Assembly: GCA_017744735.1 (NCBI GenBank)
Contig: JAGIAR010000003.1
Span: 248,001-312,000, forward strand
Direction: 5' to 3'
Source: Novosphingobium sp.
GTDB taxonomy: Bacteria > Pseudomonadota > Alphaproteobacteria > Sphingomonadales > Sphingomonadaceae
Length of the DNA stretch: 64,000 nt
The position numbers and the translations under genes are program-made. This document shows, piece after piece, positions 18,562 through 26,320 of the stretch. Under the pieces are notes generated by a model. That model worked only from the letters and a program-made list of their open reading frames with translations, was not told the DNA's origin and made no database searches. Position 1 is the first letter of the stretch. The number at the start of each line of letters is the position of its first letter.

Positions 18562-18984
18562 ATGCGTATGAAGACCTTGCGGGCCGCCGTTCTCGGCGCC
18601 GCTCTGGCGGTCGGCGCAGCGGGTACGGCTTATGCCCACCACTCGTTCGCAGCCGAATTCGACCGCAACAAGCCGATCAAGCTTCAGGGCACCGTCGTGA
18701 AGTTCGAGTGGGTCAACCCCCACTCGTGGATCCACATCAAGCTGGCCGACGGCACGGTGTGGCGGGTCGAGGGCGGTGCGCCGAGCGCGCTGCTGCGTCG
18801 CGGCTGGAACCGGAACTCGTTGCCCGCGGGCACCAAGATCATCGTGAACGCCTTCCGTTCGCGTGACGGCGACACCCGCGCCTCGGCGGCCGAAATCAGC
18901 TTCCCCGACGGCCGCTCGCTGTCGCTCGGCAACCCGACCACCGAAGCCGTGGCCGCCGCCGCCGCGCGCGCGAAGAGCGACTGA
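18562..18984 (+). CDS. DUF6152 family secreted protein
   Basis: The product has 140 residues with a signal peptide (about 1-25, GTAYAHH). The family core is AHHSFAAEFDRNKPI, LQGTVVKFEWVNPHSWIHIK and WRVEGGAPSALLRRGW. DUF6152 proteins are small periplasmic proteins of unknown function; I know them next to proteins like the preceding gene and PQQ dehydrogenases. The ATG follows AAAGGAG at a 10-base distance. A terminator follows. Confidence 0.85.
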   Translation: MRMKTLRAAVLGAALAVGAAGTAYAHHSFAAEFDRNKPIKLQGTVVKFEWVNPHSWIHIKLADGTVWRVEGGAPSALLRRGWNRNSLPAGTKIIVNAFRSRDGDTRASAAEISFPDGRSLSLGNPTTEAVAAAAARAKSD

Positions 18985-19019
18985 GCTCTTTCGCCCGCCG
19001 GCGAAAGCCGCAAACAAAG

Positions 19020-19050
19020 CGCCCTCGCAGTTCGACTGCGGGGGCGTTTT
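19020..19050 (+). terminator. Hairpin terminator after the DUF6152 gene
   Basis: The stem CGCCCTCGCAG / CTGCGGGGGCG has one G-T pair and a 5-base loop, and is followed by TTTT. Confidence 0.7.
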
Positions 19051-19191
19051 GCTGTGGGGACCGCGCGAAAGCGGAGCCGGCGCCGTCCGATCCGTTAGGT
19101 ACAAACCGCAGTTGCGGGCTTAACCCTCCCCCGCAAGCCCTCCCTAACCCTGCCGCGCCATCCTTTCCGGCGGGACAAACGGGAGGGACCG

Positions 19192-19365
19192 ATGATGCTG
19201 TTCAAACGCATGCTGCGGGACGAAGACGGCGCGACCGCGATCGAATACGGCCTGATCGCCGCGCTGATCTCGATCGCCTGCCTGATCGCGTTCCAGTCGC
19301 TCGGGCTGAACCTGGCGGACGTGTTCACCAGGATCAGCGACACGCTGGCGGGGGCGTTGCACTGA
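19192..19365 (+). CDS. Flp-type IVb pilin, stand-alone small gene
   Basis: The 57-residue product reads MMLFKRMLRDEDGATAIEYG and continues LIAALISIACLIAF. This is the Flp/Fap pilin signature: a short leader, a G-A-T-A-I-E-Y motif with the glutamate five residues after the cleavage glycine, and a hydrophobic helix. A strong ribosome site gggaggg lies just upstream of the two adjacent ATG codons. No tad assembly genes are nearby, so it would depend on a tad cluster elsewhere. The next gene is convergent. Confidence 0.85.
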   Translation: MMLFKRMLRDEDGATAIEYGLIAALISIACLIAFQSLGLNLADVFTRISDTLAGALH

Positions 19366-19410
19366 GGACCTGAGGCTCCTGATTGCGGCGCCTTGGGGCC
19401 GCCGCCCGGT

Positions 19411-20610
19411 CTATTCGTGCCGCAGCGCCTCGATCGGATCGAGCGCGGCCGCGCGCCGGGCGGGGAAATAGCCGAACACCACGCCGATCAATGCCGAGAT
19501 CACGAAGCTCAGCACGTTGATGAATGGGCTGAACACGAAGGGAATGTCGATCGCCTTGGCCGCAGCGAAGGAGAACACGAAGCCGAGCACGATCCCAACC
19601 AGCCCGCCGAAGCAGCACAGCACCACCGCTTCGGTCAGGAATTGCAGCCGCACCTCGCGCGCGAGCGCGCCGATCGCCAGGCGGATGCCGATCTCGCGGG
19701 TGCGCTCGGTCACCGAGACCAGCATGATGTTCATGATCCCGACCCCGCCGACCAGCAGGCTGATCGAGGCGATCGCCGAAACCATCGCGGTGAGGACCCC
19801 GACCGCGCTCGAAACCGCATCGTTGACCTGCGCGGTGTCGAGCACGTTGAAATCGTTCGGCTGGCCTTCCTGCAGCCGCCGGCGCTCGCGCAGCAGGCCG
19901 ATCAGCGCGTCCTGCATCGTGCCGCTGTCGTAGGCCGGATCGTAGGAGATCACCATGTAGCCGATGCTGTCGCTGCCGATGAAGCGGCGCTGGACGTTCT
20001 TGATCGGCATGAACACCGAATTGTCGTCGTCCTGCCCCTGCCCGCCGTTGGCGCGGGTGTGGAACATGCCGATGACCACGCAGGACACGTCGTTGAGCCG
20101 CAGCCGCTCGCCGATCGGGCTCGCGTCGGTGACGAAGATTTCCTGATAGACCTTGGGCCCGATGATGCAGACATTGGCGCCGGCGGCTTCCTCGGCCGCG
20201 CTGAACCGGCGTCCCTCGTCCATCCCGATCCCGCGCGCATCCATGAAGGCGCCCGAGACGCCTTCGACCTTCGAGTTCCAGTCCTGCCCGTTGTGGACCG
20301 CCTTGACGCTGGTGCTGACTTCGCCCGCGACCGATTTCACCCCGGCGATCTGCTCGCGCACCGCGGTGATATCGTCGAGATCGAGCGGGCGCGGCTGACG
20401 GCTGTCATCGACCTGCTGCGGGAACACGATGAACACGTTCGAGCCGAGCGCGCTGATCTGCTCCTTGATCGAGGCGGTCGCGCCATTGCCCAGCGTGACC
20501 ATGGTGATCACCGCCGAGACCCCGATGATGATCCCGATCGTGGTCAGGAAGCTGCGTAGCAGGTGGCGGCGGATTTCGGCCAACGCCAGCAGCAGGGTCG
20601 TGCCGAGCAT
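19411..20610 (-). CDS. MacB-type ABC transporter permease (FtsX domain)
   Basis: The 399-residue inner-membrane protein has an N-terminal transmembrane helix (about 18-40), a large periplasmic domain (about 45-270) and three C-terminal helices in an FtsX domain (RTREIGIRLAIGA). This is the MacB permease layout without a fused ATPase. It forms a transporter with the ATPase encoded just upstream (1-base overlap), the membrane-fusion protein and the outer-membrane channel, exporting drugs, toxins, peptides or similar molecules; the substrate is unknown. Confidence 0.9.
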   Translation of the reverse strand: MLGTTLLLALAEIRRHLLRSFLTTIGIIIGVSAVITMVTLGNGATASIKEQISALGSNVFIVFPQQVDDSRQPRPLDLDDITAVREQIAGVKSVAGEVSTSVKAVHNGQDWNSKVEGVSGAFMDARGIGMDEGRRFSAAEEAAGANVCIIGPKVYQEIFVTDASPIGERLRLNDVSCVVIGMFHTRANGGQGQDDDNSVFMPIKNVQRRFIGSDSIGYMVISYDPAYDSGTMQDALIGLLRERRRLQEGQPNDFNVLDTAQVNDAVSSAVGVLTAMVSAIASISLLVGGVGIMNIMLVSVTERTREIGIRLAIGALAREVRLQFLTEAVVLCCFGGLVGIVLGFVFSFAAAKAIDIPFVFSPFINVLSFVISALIGVVFGYFPARRAAALDPIEALRHE

Positions 20611-21326
20611 CAGCCGTGCCCTCCGCCGCGCGCCTTGCTGCCGCGTTCGGTCCGTTCGACCAGCCCGTCGCGGAAATGGATGATGGTCTTGGCGTATTCG
20701 GCCATGTCCGCTTCGTGGGTCACGAGGATGATCGTGATCCCGCGGTCGTTGAGCGAACTGAGCAGTTCCATGATCTCGATCGAGCGTTCGGTGTCGAGAT
20801 TGCCGGTCGGCTCGTCGGCCAACAGCACCTCTGGATCGCTCACCAGCGCGCGCGCGATCGCGACGCGCTGCTGCTGACCGCCCGAGAGCTCGGCCGGCGT
20901 ATGATCGGCCCAGGGCTCGAGCCCGACCCGGTCGAGCGCCTTCAGCGCCGCCTCGCGCCGTTCGGCCTTGGGCACGCCGCGATAGAGCAGCGGCAGCTCG
21001 ACGTTCTCGACCGCCGAGGTCCGCGCGAGCAGGTTGAAGCCCTGGAACACGAAGCCGAGATAGCGCCGCCGCAACAGCGAGCGCTGGTCGCGGTTGAGCG
21101 CCTGCACCTCGACCCCGAGGAAGCGGAAGATTCCCGAGGTCGGCGAATCGAGGCAGCCGAGGATGTTCATCGTGGTCGACTTGCCCGAGCCCGAGGGCCC
21201 CATCACCGCGACGAAATCGCCGTGGTCGATGTCGAGATCGATCCCCTTCAGCGCCTGGAACGCCGCCGCGCCCTGGCCGAAGCTCTTGGTGATCCCGCGC
21301 AGTTCGATGAGGTGGCCCGAACTCAC
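20610..21326 (-). CDS. MacB/LolD-type ABC transporter ATP-binding protein
   Basis: The 238-residue ATPase has Walker A GPSGSGKST, signature LSGGQQQR and Walker B VLLADEP. It starts at GTG, overlapping the stop of the adaptor gene upstream (GTGA), and ends overlapping the permease start. It powers the MacB-like permease. Confidence 0.92.
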   Translation of the reverse strand: MSSGHLIELRGITKSFGQGAAAFQALKGIDLDIDHGDFVAVMGPSGSGKSTTMNILGCLDSPTSGIFRFLGVEVQALNRDQRSLLRRRYLGFVFQGFNLLARTSAVENVELPLLYRGVPKAERREAALKALDRVGLEPWADHTPAELSGGQQQRVAIARALVSDPEVLLADEPTGNLDTERSIEIMELLSSLNDRGITIILVTHEADMAEYAKTIIHFRDGLVERTERGSKARGGGHG

Positions 21327-22630
21327 TTGGCGCCCGCCCTGACCCCCGTGACGACCTTCATCCCGGGCTTGAGTTCGGTCGAGCGCACGACCGTCATCCG
21401 CCCGTCGCTCTGGCCGGTGGTGACCTTGACCGTCTTGAGCGAGCCGTCGTCCTGCAGCACGTAGAGCTGCTGGCTGCTGCCGACCCCGATCGAGGCCTTC
21501 TGCTCTTCCTGCTGCAGCCCGATCTGCGGATTGAGCGCACCGCCGCCCCCGGGCGTCTGCGCGCCCGGCTTGAACCGCAGCGCCCCGTTGGGCACCAGCA
21601 TCTGCACCCCGGTGTTCTCGGTCGCGATATTGGCGGTCGCGGTCATGCCCGGGCGCAGCAGGCCCTCGGGATTGGCGACCGACAGCCGCGCCTCGTAGAC
21701 CACGACCTGCGAGGCGGTGGTGGTCGAGGCCGTGCTGGAGGAGGAGGTCGCGGTGTTGTTCGAGCCGAGATTGATCCGCTCGACCAGCGCGGGGAAGCGC
21801 CGTCCCGGATAGGCATCGACCGTGAAGCTGGCCTTCTGCCCCGCCTTGACCTGCCCGACGTCGGCCTCGTCGATCGAGACGCGCAACTGCATCTGCGACA
21901 GGTCCTGCGCCAGCACGAACAGCGTCGGCGTGCTGAACGAGGCCGCGACCGTCTGCCCCGGCTCGACCTGGCGCGCCAGCACCACGCCCGAGACCGGCGA
22001 GACGATGATCGCCCGGCTCTTGTTGGTCTGCGCCGTCGACAGCTGGGCGGAGGCCGAATTGGCATTGGCCTGGGCAGAGGCGAGCGCGGCCTTGTCCCGC
22101 GCGACATTGGCGACCGCGACCTCCATCTCGCTCTTCGACGGGACCTTGCCGCCCGACAGGCGCGAGACCTCCTGCAGCCGCGAAAGCTGCGCGCTATCGA
22201 CCGTCAGGGTCGCCTGCGCCTGCGCCACCGAGGCGCGCGCCGACTGCAGCCCGGCGACCGCCTGCTTGATCTGGTCGTCGATCACGTCGGTGTTGATCCG
22301 CGCGAGCACCTGCCCCTGGGTCACGCGGTCGTTCACATCGACATAGATCGCATCGATCTTGCCCGAGACCTCGGAGCCGACCTCGACCTGGTTGGTCGGA
22401 CGCAAATTGCCGGTTGCCGTCACCTCCACCGCGAGCGACTTGCGGGTGACCTCGGCGGTCACGTACTGCGGCTTGCCGCTGTCCCGGTAATAGAGCACCA
22501 CCCCCAGCAGCACCGCGACCAGCAGTGCCACCGGGATCCAGACCACGGCCCAGCGCCGCCAGGCCGGGCGCTCGTCGCTGCCGAGGAATTCCTCGATCGA
22601 CTGCTGTGGGGAGGCGGTGGTGTCGCTCAT
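21323..22630 (-). CDS. MacA-like periplasmic adaptor (membrane fusion protein)
   Basis: The 435-residue protein has a single N-terminal membrane segment (about 30-50), a biotinyl-lipoyl-like hairpin domain, an alanine/glutamine-rich coiled-coil region and beta-barrel domains typical of HlyD/MacA adaptors. It bridges the inner-membrane ABC transporter and the outer-membrane channel. The start at 22630 was chosen because it overlaps the NodT stop in an ATGA arrangement; the frame is open 17 codons further upstream but that would overlap NodT more deeply. Confidence 0.9.
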   Translation of the reverse strand: MSDTTASPQQSIEEFLGSDERPAWRRWAVVWIPVALLVAVLLGVVLYYRDSGKPQYVTAEVTRKSLAVEVTATGNLRPTNQVEVGSEVSGKIDAIYVDVNDRVTQGQVLARINTDVIDDQIKQAVAGLQSARASVAQAQATLTVDSAQLSRLQEVSRLSGGKVPSKSEMEVAVANVARDKAALASAQANANSASAQLSTAQTNKSRAIIVSPVSGVVLARQVEPGQTVAASFSTPTLFVLAQDLSQMQLRVSIDEADVGQVKAGQKASFTVDAYPGRRFPALVERINLGSNNTATSSSSTASTTTASQVVVYEARLSVANPEGLLRPGMTATANIATENTGVQMLVPNGALRFKPGAQTPGGGGALNPQIGLQQEEQKASIGVGSSQQLYVLQDDGSLKTVKVTTGQSDGRMTVVRSTELKPGMKVVTGVRAGAK

Positions 22631-24057
22631 GGTGCGGTCCTGTCGTCGGAAGTCGGTTGGGCCGGGTTGGCGCCGTTCCACCCGCCGCCGACCGCCTGGG
22701 TCAGGCGGACGAAGGCGGCGGCACGGTCGGCCTCGGCGGAGATCACGGCGTTACGCGCGGAAAGCAGCTGCGCCTCGGAGGTCAGCAGGGTCTGGAAATC
22801 GGTCAGCCCCGCCTGGTATTCGCTGCGCGCAAGGATCGCGGCATTGTTCGCCGCGTCGGCCGCCTCGAGATAGTCGGTAAGCCGGGCATCGGCCGCGCGG
22901 CGGGCGGCGATCGCGCTCTCGACCTCCTCCAGCGCGGTCAGGATCGTCTTGCGCCAGCCGGCAAGCGAGGCTTCCGCCTGCGCCCGCGCAGAGCGGACCT
23001 GCGAGCGGGCGCGGCCGCCGTCGAACAGCAACTGGGTGAGCGTGCCGGTGACCGATCCGGTCACCGCGTCGAACAGGTTGAGCGGACCGAGATCGCTGGT
23101 GCCGATCGTGCCCGTGAGCTGCAGCAGCGGGAACAATTGCGCCCGGGCCACCCCGATCCGTGCGGTGTCGGACGCCAGCGTCGCTTCGGCCTGGCGCACG
23201 TCGGGCCGCCGGCGGACGATATCGGCCGGCGCGTTCAGCCGCGCGAGCGCCGGTGGCGTGGGGACCGGCACGGTCTGTTCGAGCAGGTTCCGCACCCGCC
23301 CGGGGGTCTCGCCGACCAGCGTGGAAATCGCATTCGACGTTGCCGCGAGGCTGCTTTCGAGCGCCGGGATGGTGGCCGCGGTCTGCGCCCGCTGGGTCCG
23401 CGCCTGCTCGACGTCGAGGCTGGAGACGAGGCCCGCCTGGTTGCGCCAGCGCGCGATCTGCAAATTGTCGTCCTGGTTCTTCAGCGTGTCGCGCGCGATC
23501 GCGAGCTGCTGGGCGGTCGCGCGCGCGTTGATCACCTGGGTCGCGACTTGGCCCGCGGTCAGCCGCTTCAGATCCGCCAGCGAAAAGCCCGCCGCCTGAT
23601 AGTCGAACGCCGCGGCCTTTGCGGAATTGCCGATCTGGCCGAACAGATCGGCTTCCCAACTGGCGTTCACGCCCAGATTGAAGCTGCGCCCCGCGTTCTG
23701 ATCGAGAAAGCCCTGGGTGCCGCCGCCACTCGCGCTGAGCTGCGGGAGGAAGCTCGCGCGGGCCTGCGCCAGTGCCTCGCGCGCCTGCGTCAGCCGGGCG
23801 GCCGATTGCGCGACATCGAGATTCTGCGCCAGCGCCTCATCGACCAGCGTCGACAGCGCCGGATCGCCCAGCGCCTCCCAGTAGCGCGCATCGTCGTAGC
23901 GCGCGGGCGCGTCGCCTTCGGCCGACCAGTCGGCAGGCAGCGCGATCGCGTGATCGGGCATCGCCGGCGCCAGCGCGGTGCAGCCGCCCAGCCCCACCGC
24001 CAGGACAAGCACCGGAGCGGCGCGGCGAGCCAGCCGGTTCCGGATCGTGCTTCGCAT
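22627..24057 (-). CDS. NodT-family outer-membrane efflux lipoprotein
   Basis: The 476-residue TolC-like protein starts with a lipoprotein signal peptide whose lipobox is GLGGC (residues 22-26). Two helical-hairpin efflux repeats follow, with family motifs such as ARAQLFPLLQLTG and QLLFDGGRAR. It forms the outer-membrane exit duct. It is the first gene of the four-gene export operon nodT-macA-macB(ATPase)-macB(permease), all overlapping, driven by the promoter and operator just upstream. Confidence 0.9.
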   Translation of the reverse strand: MRSTIRNRLARRAAPVLVLAVGLGGCTALAPAMPDHAIALPADWSAEGDAPARYDDARYWEALGDPALSTLVDEALAQNLDVAQSAARLTQAREALAQARASFLPQLSASGGGTQGFLDQNAGRSFNLGVNASWEADLFGQIGNSAKAAAFDYQAAGFSLADLKRLTAGQVATQVINARATAQQLAIARDTLKNQDDNLQIARWRNQAGLVSSLDVEQARTQRAQTAATIPALESSLAATSNAISTLVGETPGRVRNLLEQTVPVPTPPALARLNAPADIVRRRPDVRQAEATLASDTARIGVARAQLFPLLQLTGTIGTSDLGPLNLFDAVTGSVTGTLTQLLFDGGRARSQVRSARAQAEASLAGWRKTILTALEEVESAIAARRAADARLTDYLEAADAANNAAILARSEYQAGLTDFQTLLTSEAQLLSARNAVISAEADRAAAFVRLTQAVGGGWNGANPAQPTSDDRTAP

Positions 24058-24143
24058 TCCTTCGTTCCCCCCACGCGCAGTGCCGCGCGCTTCGTCTGCA
24101 ACCGCGGCGATGGGCCTTACCGCGATCGCCCCGTCCGTTTCGA

Positions 24144-24166
24144 GTCACCTCAATCCACGAGGTGAC
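24144..24166 (-). promoter_or_regulatory. Inverted repeat, candidate repressor operator of the export operon
   Basis: GTCACCTC-N7-GAGGTGAC is a perfect 8-bp inverted repeat. It lies just downstream of the predicted -10 box and about 90 bases before the NodT start, where a TetR- or MarR-type repressor would act. No regulator gene is adjacent. Confidence 0.5.
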
Positions 24167-24174
24167 TTACATGC

Positions 24175-24203
24175 ATAAGACACATTGACGCTTGGCGAGT
24201 CAA
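24175..24203 (-). promoter_or_regulatory. Sigma-70 type promoter of the NodT-MacAB operon
   Basis: On the minus strand, TTGACT (24203-24198) and TCTTAT (24180-24175) are 17 bases apart. It is followed at once by the inverted repeat at 24144-24166. Confidence 0.55.
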
Positions 24204-24258
24204 TTGCCCGTCCGCTTCTGCGAACCGTCGATATGTCCAGACGAGCGCCTATCGGGGA

Positions 24259-25905
24259 TTACGCTGCGTCAGGGTCAAGCGGTTTCGGCGCGGCGCGCCC
24301 ACGGATCATGTCGGCCGCCTTTTCCGCGATCATCGTGATCGGCAGGTTCGGATTCCCACGCGGCAGCGCCGGCATCACCGAGGCGTCGACCACCCGCAGC
24401 GCTTCGATCCCCCGCAGCCGCAACTGCGCATCGACCACTGCGCCGTCATCCGCGCCCATACGGCACGATCCCGCCGGATGCGCGCGGTGGGTCGCGTTGG
24501 CGCGGATGAAGCGAGTCAGCTCGGCATCGCTCTGCAGATCTCCGCCCGGCAGGTTCTCGCGCGCGATCAGCTCCGCCAGCGGGCTCTGCGCGTAGATGTG
24601 CCGGCTGAGCCGCACCGAACGGATCATCCCTTCCATGTCGCCCGGTGCGCTGAACATGTTGAGGAAGATGCGCGGCGGATCGCGCGGATCGGCCGAACGC
24701 AGTTTCACCCAGCCGCGCGACTTGAGCGGCAGATAGCCGGTGCGCACCGAAAGGCGCGAGACCGGCTTCTTCTGCAGCCCCGGCAGCCACAGCCGCGCAT
24801 CGCCGCTCAGCGGCAGGCACATCATCTGCATGTCCGGCCGGTCGAGCCCCTCGGTCGAGCGGACGAAGATGTTGGCGACCGTCCCGGTATAGGCGAAGGG
24901 CCCGGAGCCGGTCGCGAACCAGCGCGCCGCCGCCAGCGCCGCGCGATCGATCCGCAGGTACGGCGTCAGCCCGCCATCTTCCGTGAGGTCGAATTCGTTG
25001 ATCACCACCGGATGGTCGGCCAGATCGCGCCCGACCCCGGGCAGATCGTGCACCGGGTCGATCCCGAGCGCGCGCAGTTCGTCCGCCGCGCCGATCCCCG
25101 AGAGCATCAGCAGCTGCGGCGAGCCGTAGGCACCGGCCGAGAGCAGGATCTCACCGCTCGCCGCCGCGCTGCGCAGCCGTCCACCGCGGACGTACTCCAC
25201 GGCCCGCGCCCGCCCGGCATCGATCACGATCCGCGTAACCAGAGCCCCGGTCTCGACCGTCAGGTTCGGCCGCCCTACCGCCGGACGGAGATAGGCTCGC
25301 GCCGCGCTCGCCCGGCGTCCGCCACCGACGGTCGATTCCATCATCGAGATCCCGTCCTGCTCGGCCCCGTTGGGGTCGTCGCACCACGGGATGCCCGCCG
25401 CCTCGGCCGCCGCGCGCAGCGGCTCCCACAGCAGCTCCGCGCCTTCCATGCGGCTGATCCGCAGCGGCCCCACGCCGCCGTGCCACGGCCCCTCGCCGCG
25501 CCAGTGGCTTTCGAGCCGCTTGAAATAGGGCAGCACCTCGGCGAAGCTCCACCCGTCGAGCCCGCGCGCCGCCCAGTCGTCGTAGTCGCGCCGGTTGCCG
25601 CGCACCGCGATCATCGCATTGACCGACGAGGTGCCGCCGAGCGTGCGCCCGCGCGGAATCCCCAGCCGGCGCCCGTCGAGCTCGGGCTCGGGTTCGGATT
25701 CGAACTGCCAGGTGCCGATCCGCCCCAACGCCACGCGCGGGAAAGCCAGCGGCATCAATTGCAGCGGATGCCGGTCGCGCCCGCCGGCCTCGAGCAGCAG
25801 CACCCGCGCAGCCGGATACTCGCTCAGCCGCGCGGCCAGTACCGACCCGGCCGAACCCGAGCCGATCACGATATAGTCGTATTCAGGCACCGGTGGCCCT
25901 GCCAC
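24259..25905 (-). CDS. GMC-family FAD-dependent oxidoreductase (choline dehydrogenase-like)
   Basis: The 548-residue flavoprotein has the FAD-binding motif IGSGSAGSVLA (residues about 13-23), the GMC signature GRTLGGTSSVNAM, and a C-terminal catalytic region with HRAHPAGSCRMG and ASVMPALPRGNPN. It oxidises an alcohol or similar substrate with FAD. No signal peptide is seen, so it is probably cytoplasmic or membrane-peripheral. It is the last chromosomal gene before the tRNA with the inserted element and is transcribed away from it. Confidence 0.92.
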   Translation of the reverse strand: MAGPPVPEYDYIVIGSGSAGSVLAARLSEYPAARVLLLEAGGRDRHPLQLMPLAFPRVALGRIGTWQFESEPEPELDGRRLGIPRGRTLGGTSSVNAMIAVRGNRRDYDDWAARGLDGWSFAEVLPYFKRLESHWRGEGPWHGGVGPLRISRMEGAELLWEPLRAAAEAAGIPWCDDPNGAEQDGISMMESTVGGGRRASAARAYLRPAVGRPNLTVETGALVTRIVIDAGRARAVEYVRGGRLRSAAASGEILLSAGAYGSPQLLMLSGIGAADELRALGIDPVHDLPGVGRDLADHPVVINEFDLTEDGGLTPYLRIDRAALAAARWFATGSGPFAYTGTVANIFVRSTEGLDRPDMQMMCLPLSGDARLWLPGLQKKPVSRLSVRTGYLPLKSRGWVKLRSADPRDPPRIFLNMFSAPGDMEGMIRSVRLSRHIYAQSPLAELIARENLPGGDLQSDAELTRFIRANATHRAHPAGSCRMGADDGAVVDAQLRLRGIEALRVVDASVMPALPRGNPNLPITMIAEKAADMIRGRAAPKPLDPDAA

Positions 25906-25993
25906 GCATAGCGTCTCTCCCCCACACAGCTATGGCATCCGCGCACCCGCAGGACAATCGTGCGCGCGGCTTGCGAAATCCGGCGTTTGCTCG

Positions 25994-26022
25994 TTGACAA
26001 GCGCCCGCCCTCCCCGCTATCG
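25994..26022 (+). promoter_or_regulatory. Candidate promoter of the tRNA-Leu gene
   Basis: A consensus TTGACA (25994-25999) is followed after 17 bases by CTATCG (26017-26022), about 47 bases before the tRNA. Confidence 0.4.
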
Positions 26023-26068
26023 GCCCGCTCCTACCCGCCGGACAGACGCTCGCGTCCGCCCGGCCCGT

Positions 26069-26155
26069 GCCCAGATGGCGGAATTGGTAGACGCACCAGC
26101 TTCAGGTGCTGGCGCTCGCAAGGGCGTGGAGGTTCGAGTCCTCTTCTGGGCACCA
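26069..26155 (+). tRNA. tRNA-Leu (anticodon CAG), insertion site of the mobile element
   Basis: The acceptor stem GCCCAGA / TCTGGGC with discriminator A and an encoded CCA is complete. The anticodon stem-loop is CCAGC-TTCAGGT-GCTGG with anticodon CAG at 26103-26105. A long variable arm (GGCGCTCGCAAGGGCGT region) and T-arm GGTTCGAGTCC fit a class II leucine tRNA of 87 bases. A tyrosine integrase gene starts 166 bases downstream in the same direction, so the 3' end of this tRNA is the likely left attachment site. I did not find a second copy of its 3' end by eye within the window. Confidence 0.95.
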
Positions 26156-26187
26156 TTTGTTCTTCCGGCAACGTCCAGAGACGTCCG

Positions 26188-26214
26188 AAAAACGGCTGAT
26201 TTCTGCCGTTTTTT
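26188..26214 (+). terminator. tRNA-Leu terminator
   Basis: AAAAACGGC and GCCGTTTTTT form a 9-bp stem with an 8-base loop and a T-run, 33 bases after the tRNA. The preceding bases hold a short direct repeat (ACGTCC at 26171 and 26181) that could be an integrase arm site. Confidence 0.7.
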
Positions 26215-26280
26215 CTGATATGATCGTCCAGCTTGATCCAGGCGGATACGGTACCAATCGGGAACAATGTAGGTACGATT

Positions 26281-26320
26281 GTGGGTATCGTTCTCCGCCC
26301 TTTGCAAAGGCGATACCCAC
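26281..26320 (+). promoter_or_regulatory. Hairpin leader covering the integrase ribosome site
   Basis: GTGGGTATCG (26281-26290) and CGATACCCAC (26311-26320) are perfect 10-base inverted repeats ending directly at the integrase ATG. The loop contains the palindrome CCTTTGCAAAGG (26299-26310). The only ribosome-site-like AAGG (26307-26310) is therefore inside the structure. This suggests translational control or an integrase/RDF binding site. Confidence 0.55.

Noticed and set aside
19393..20559. Plus-strand open frame over the ABC permease
   Set aside because: The composition (His/Asp/Arg-rich) is that of a shadow frame; the permease on the minus strand is certain.
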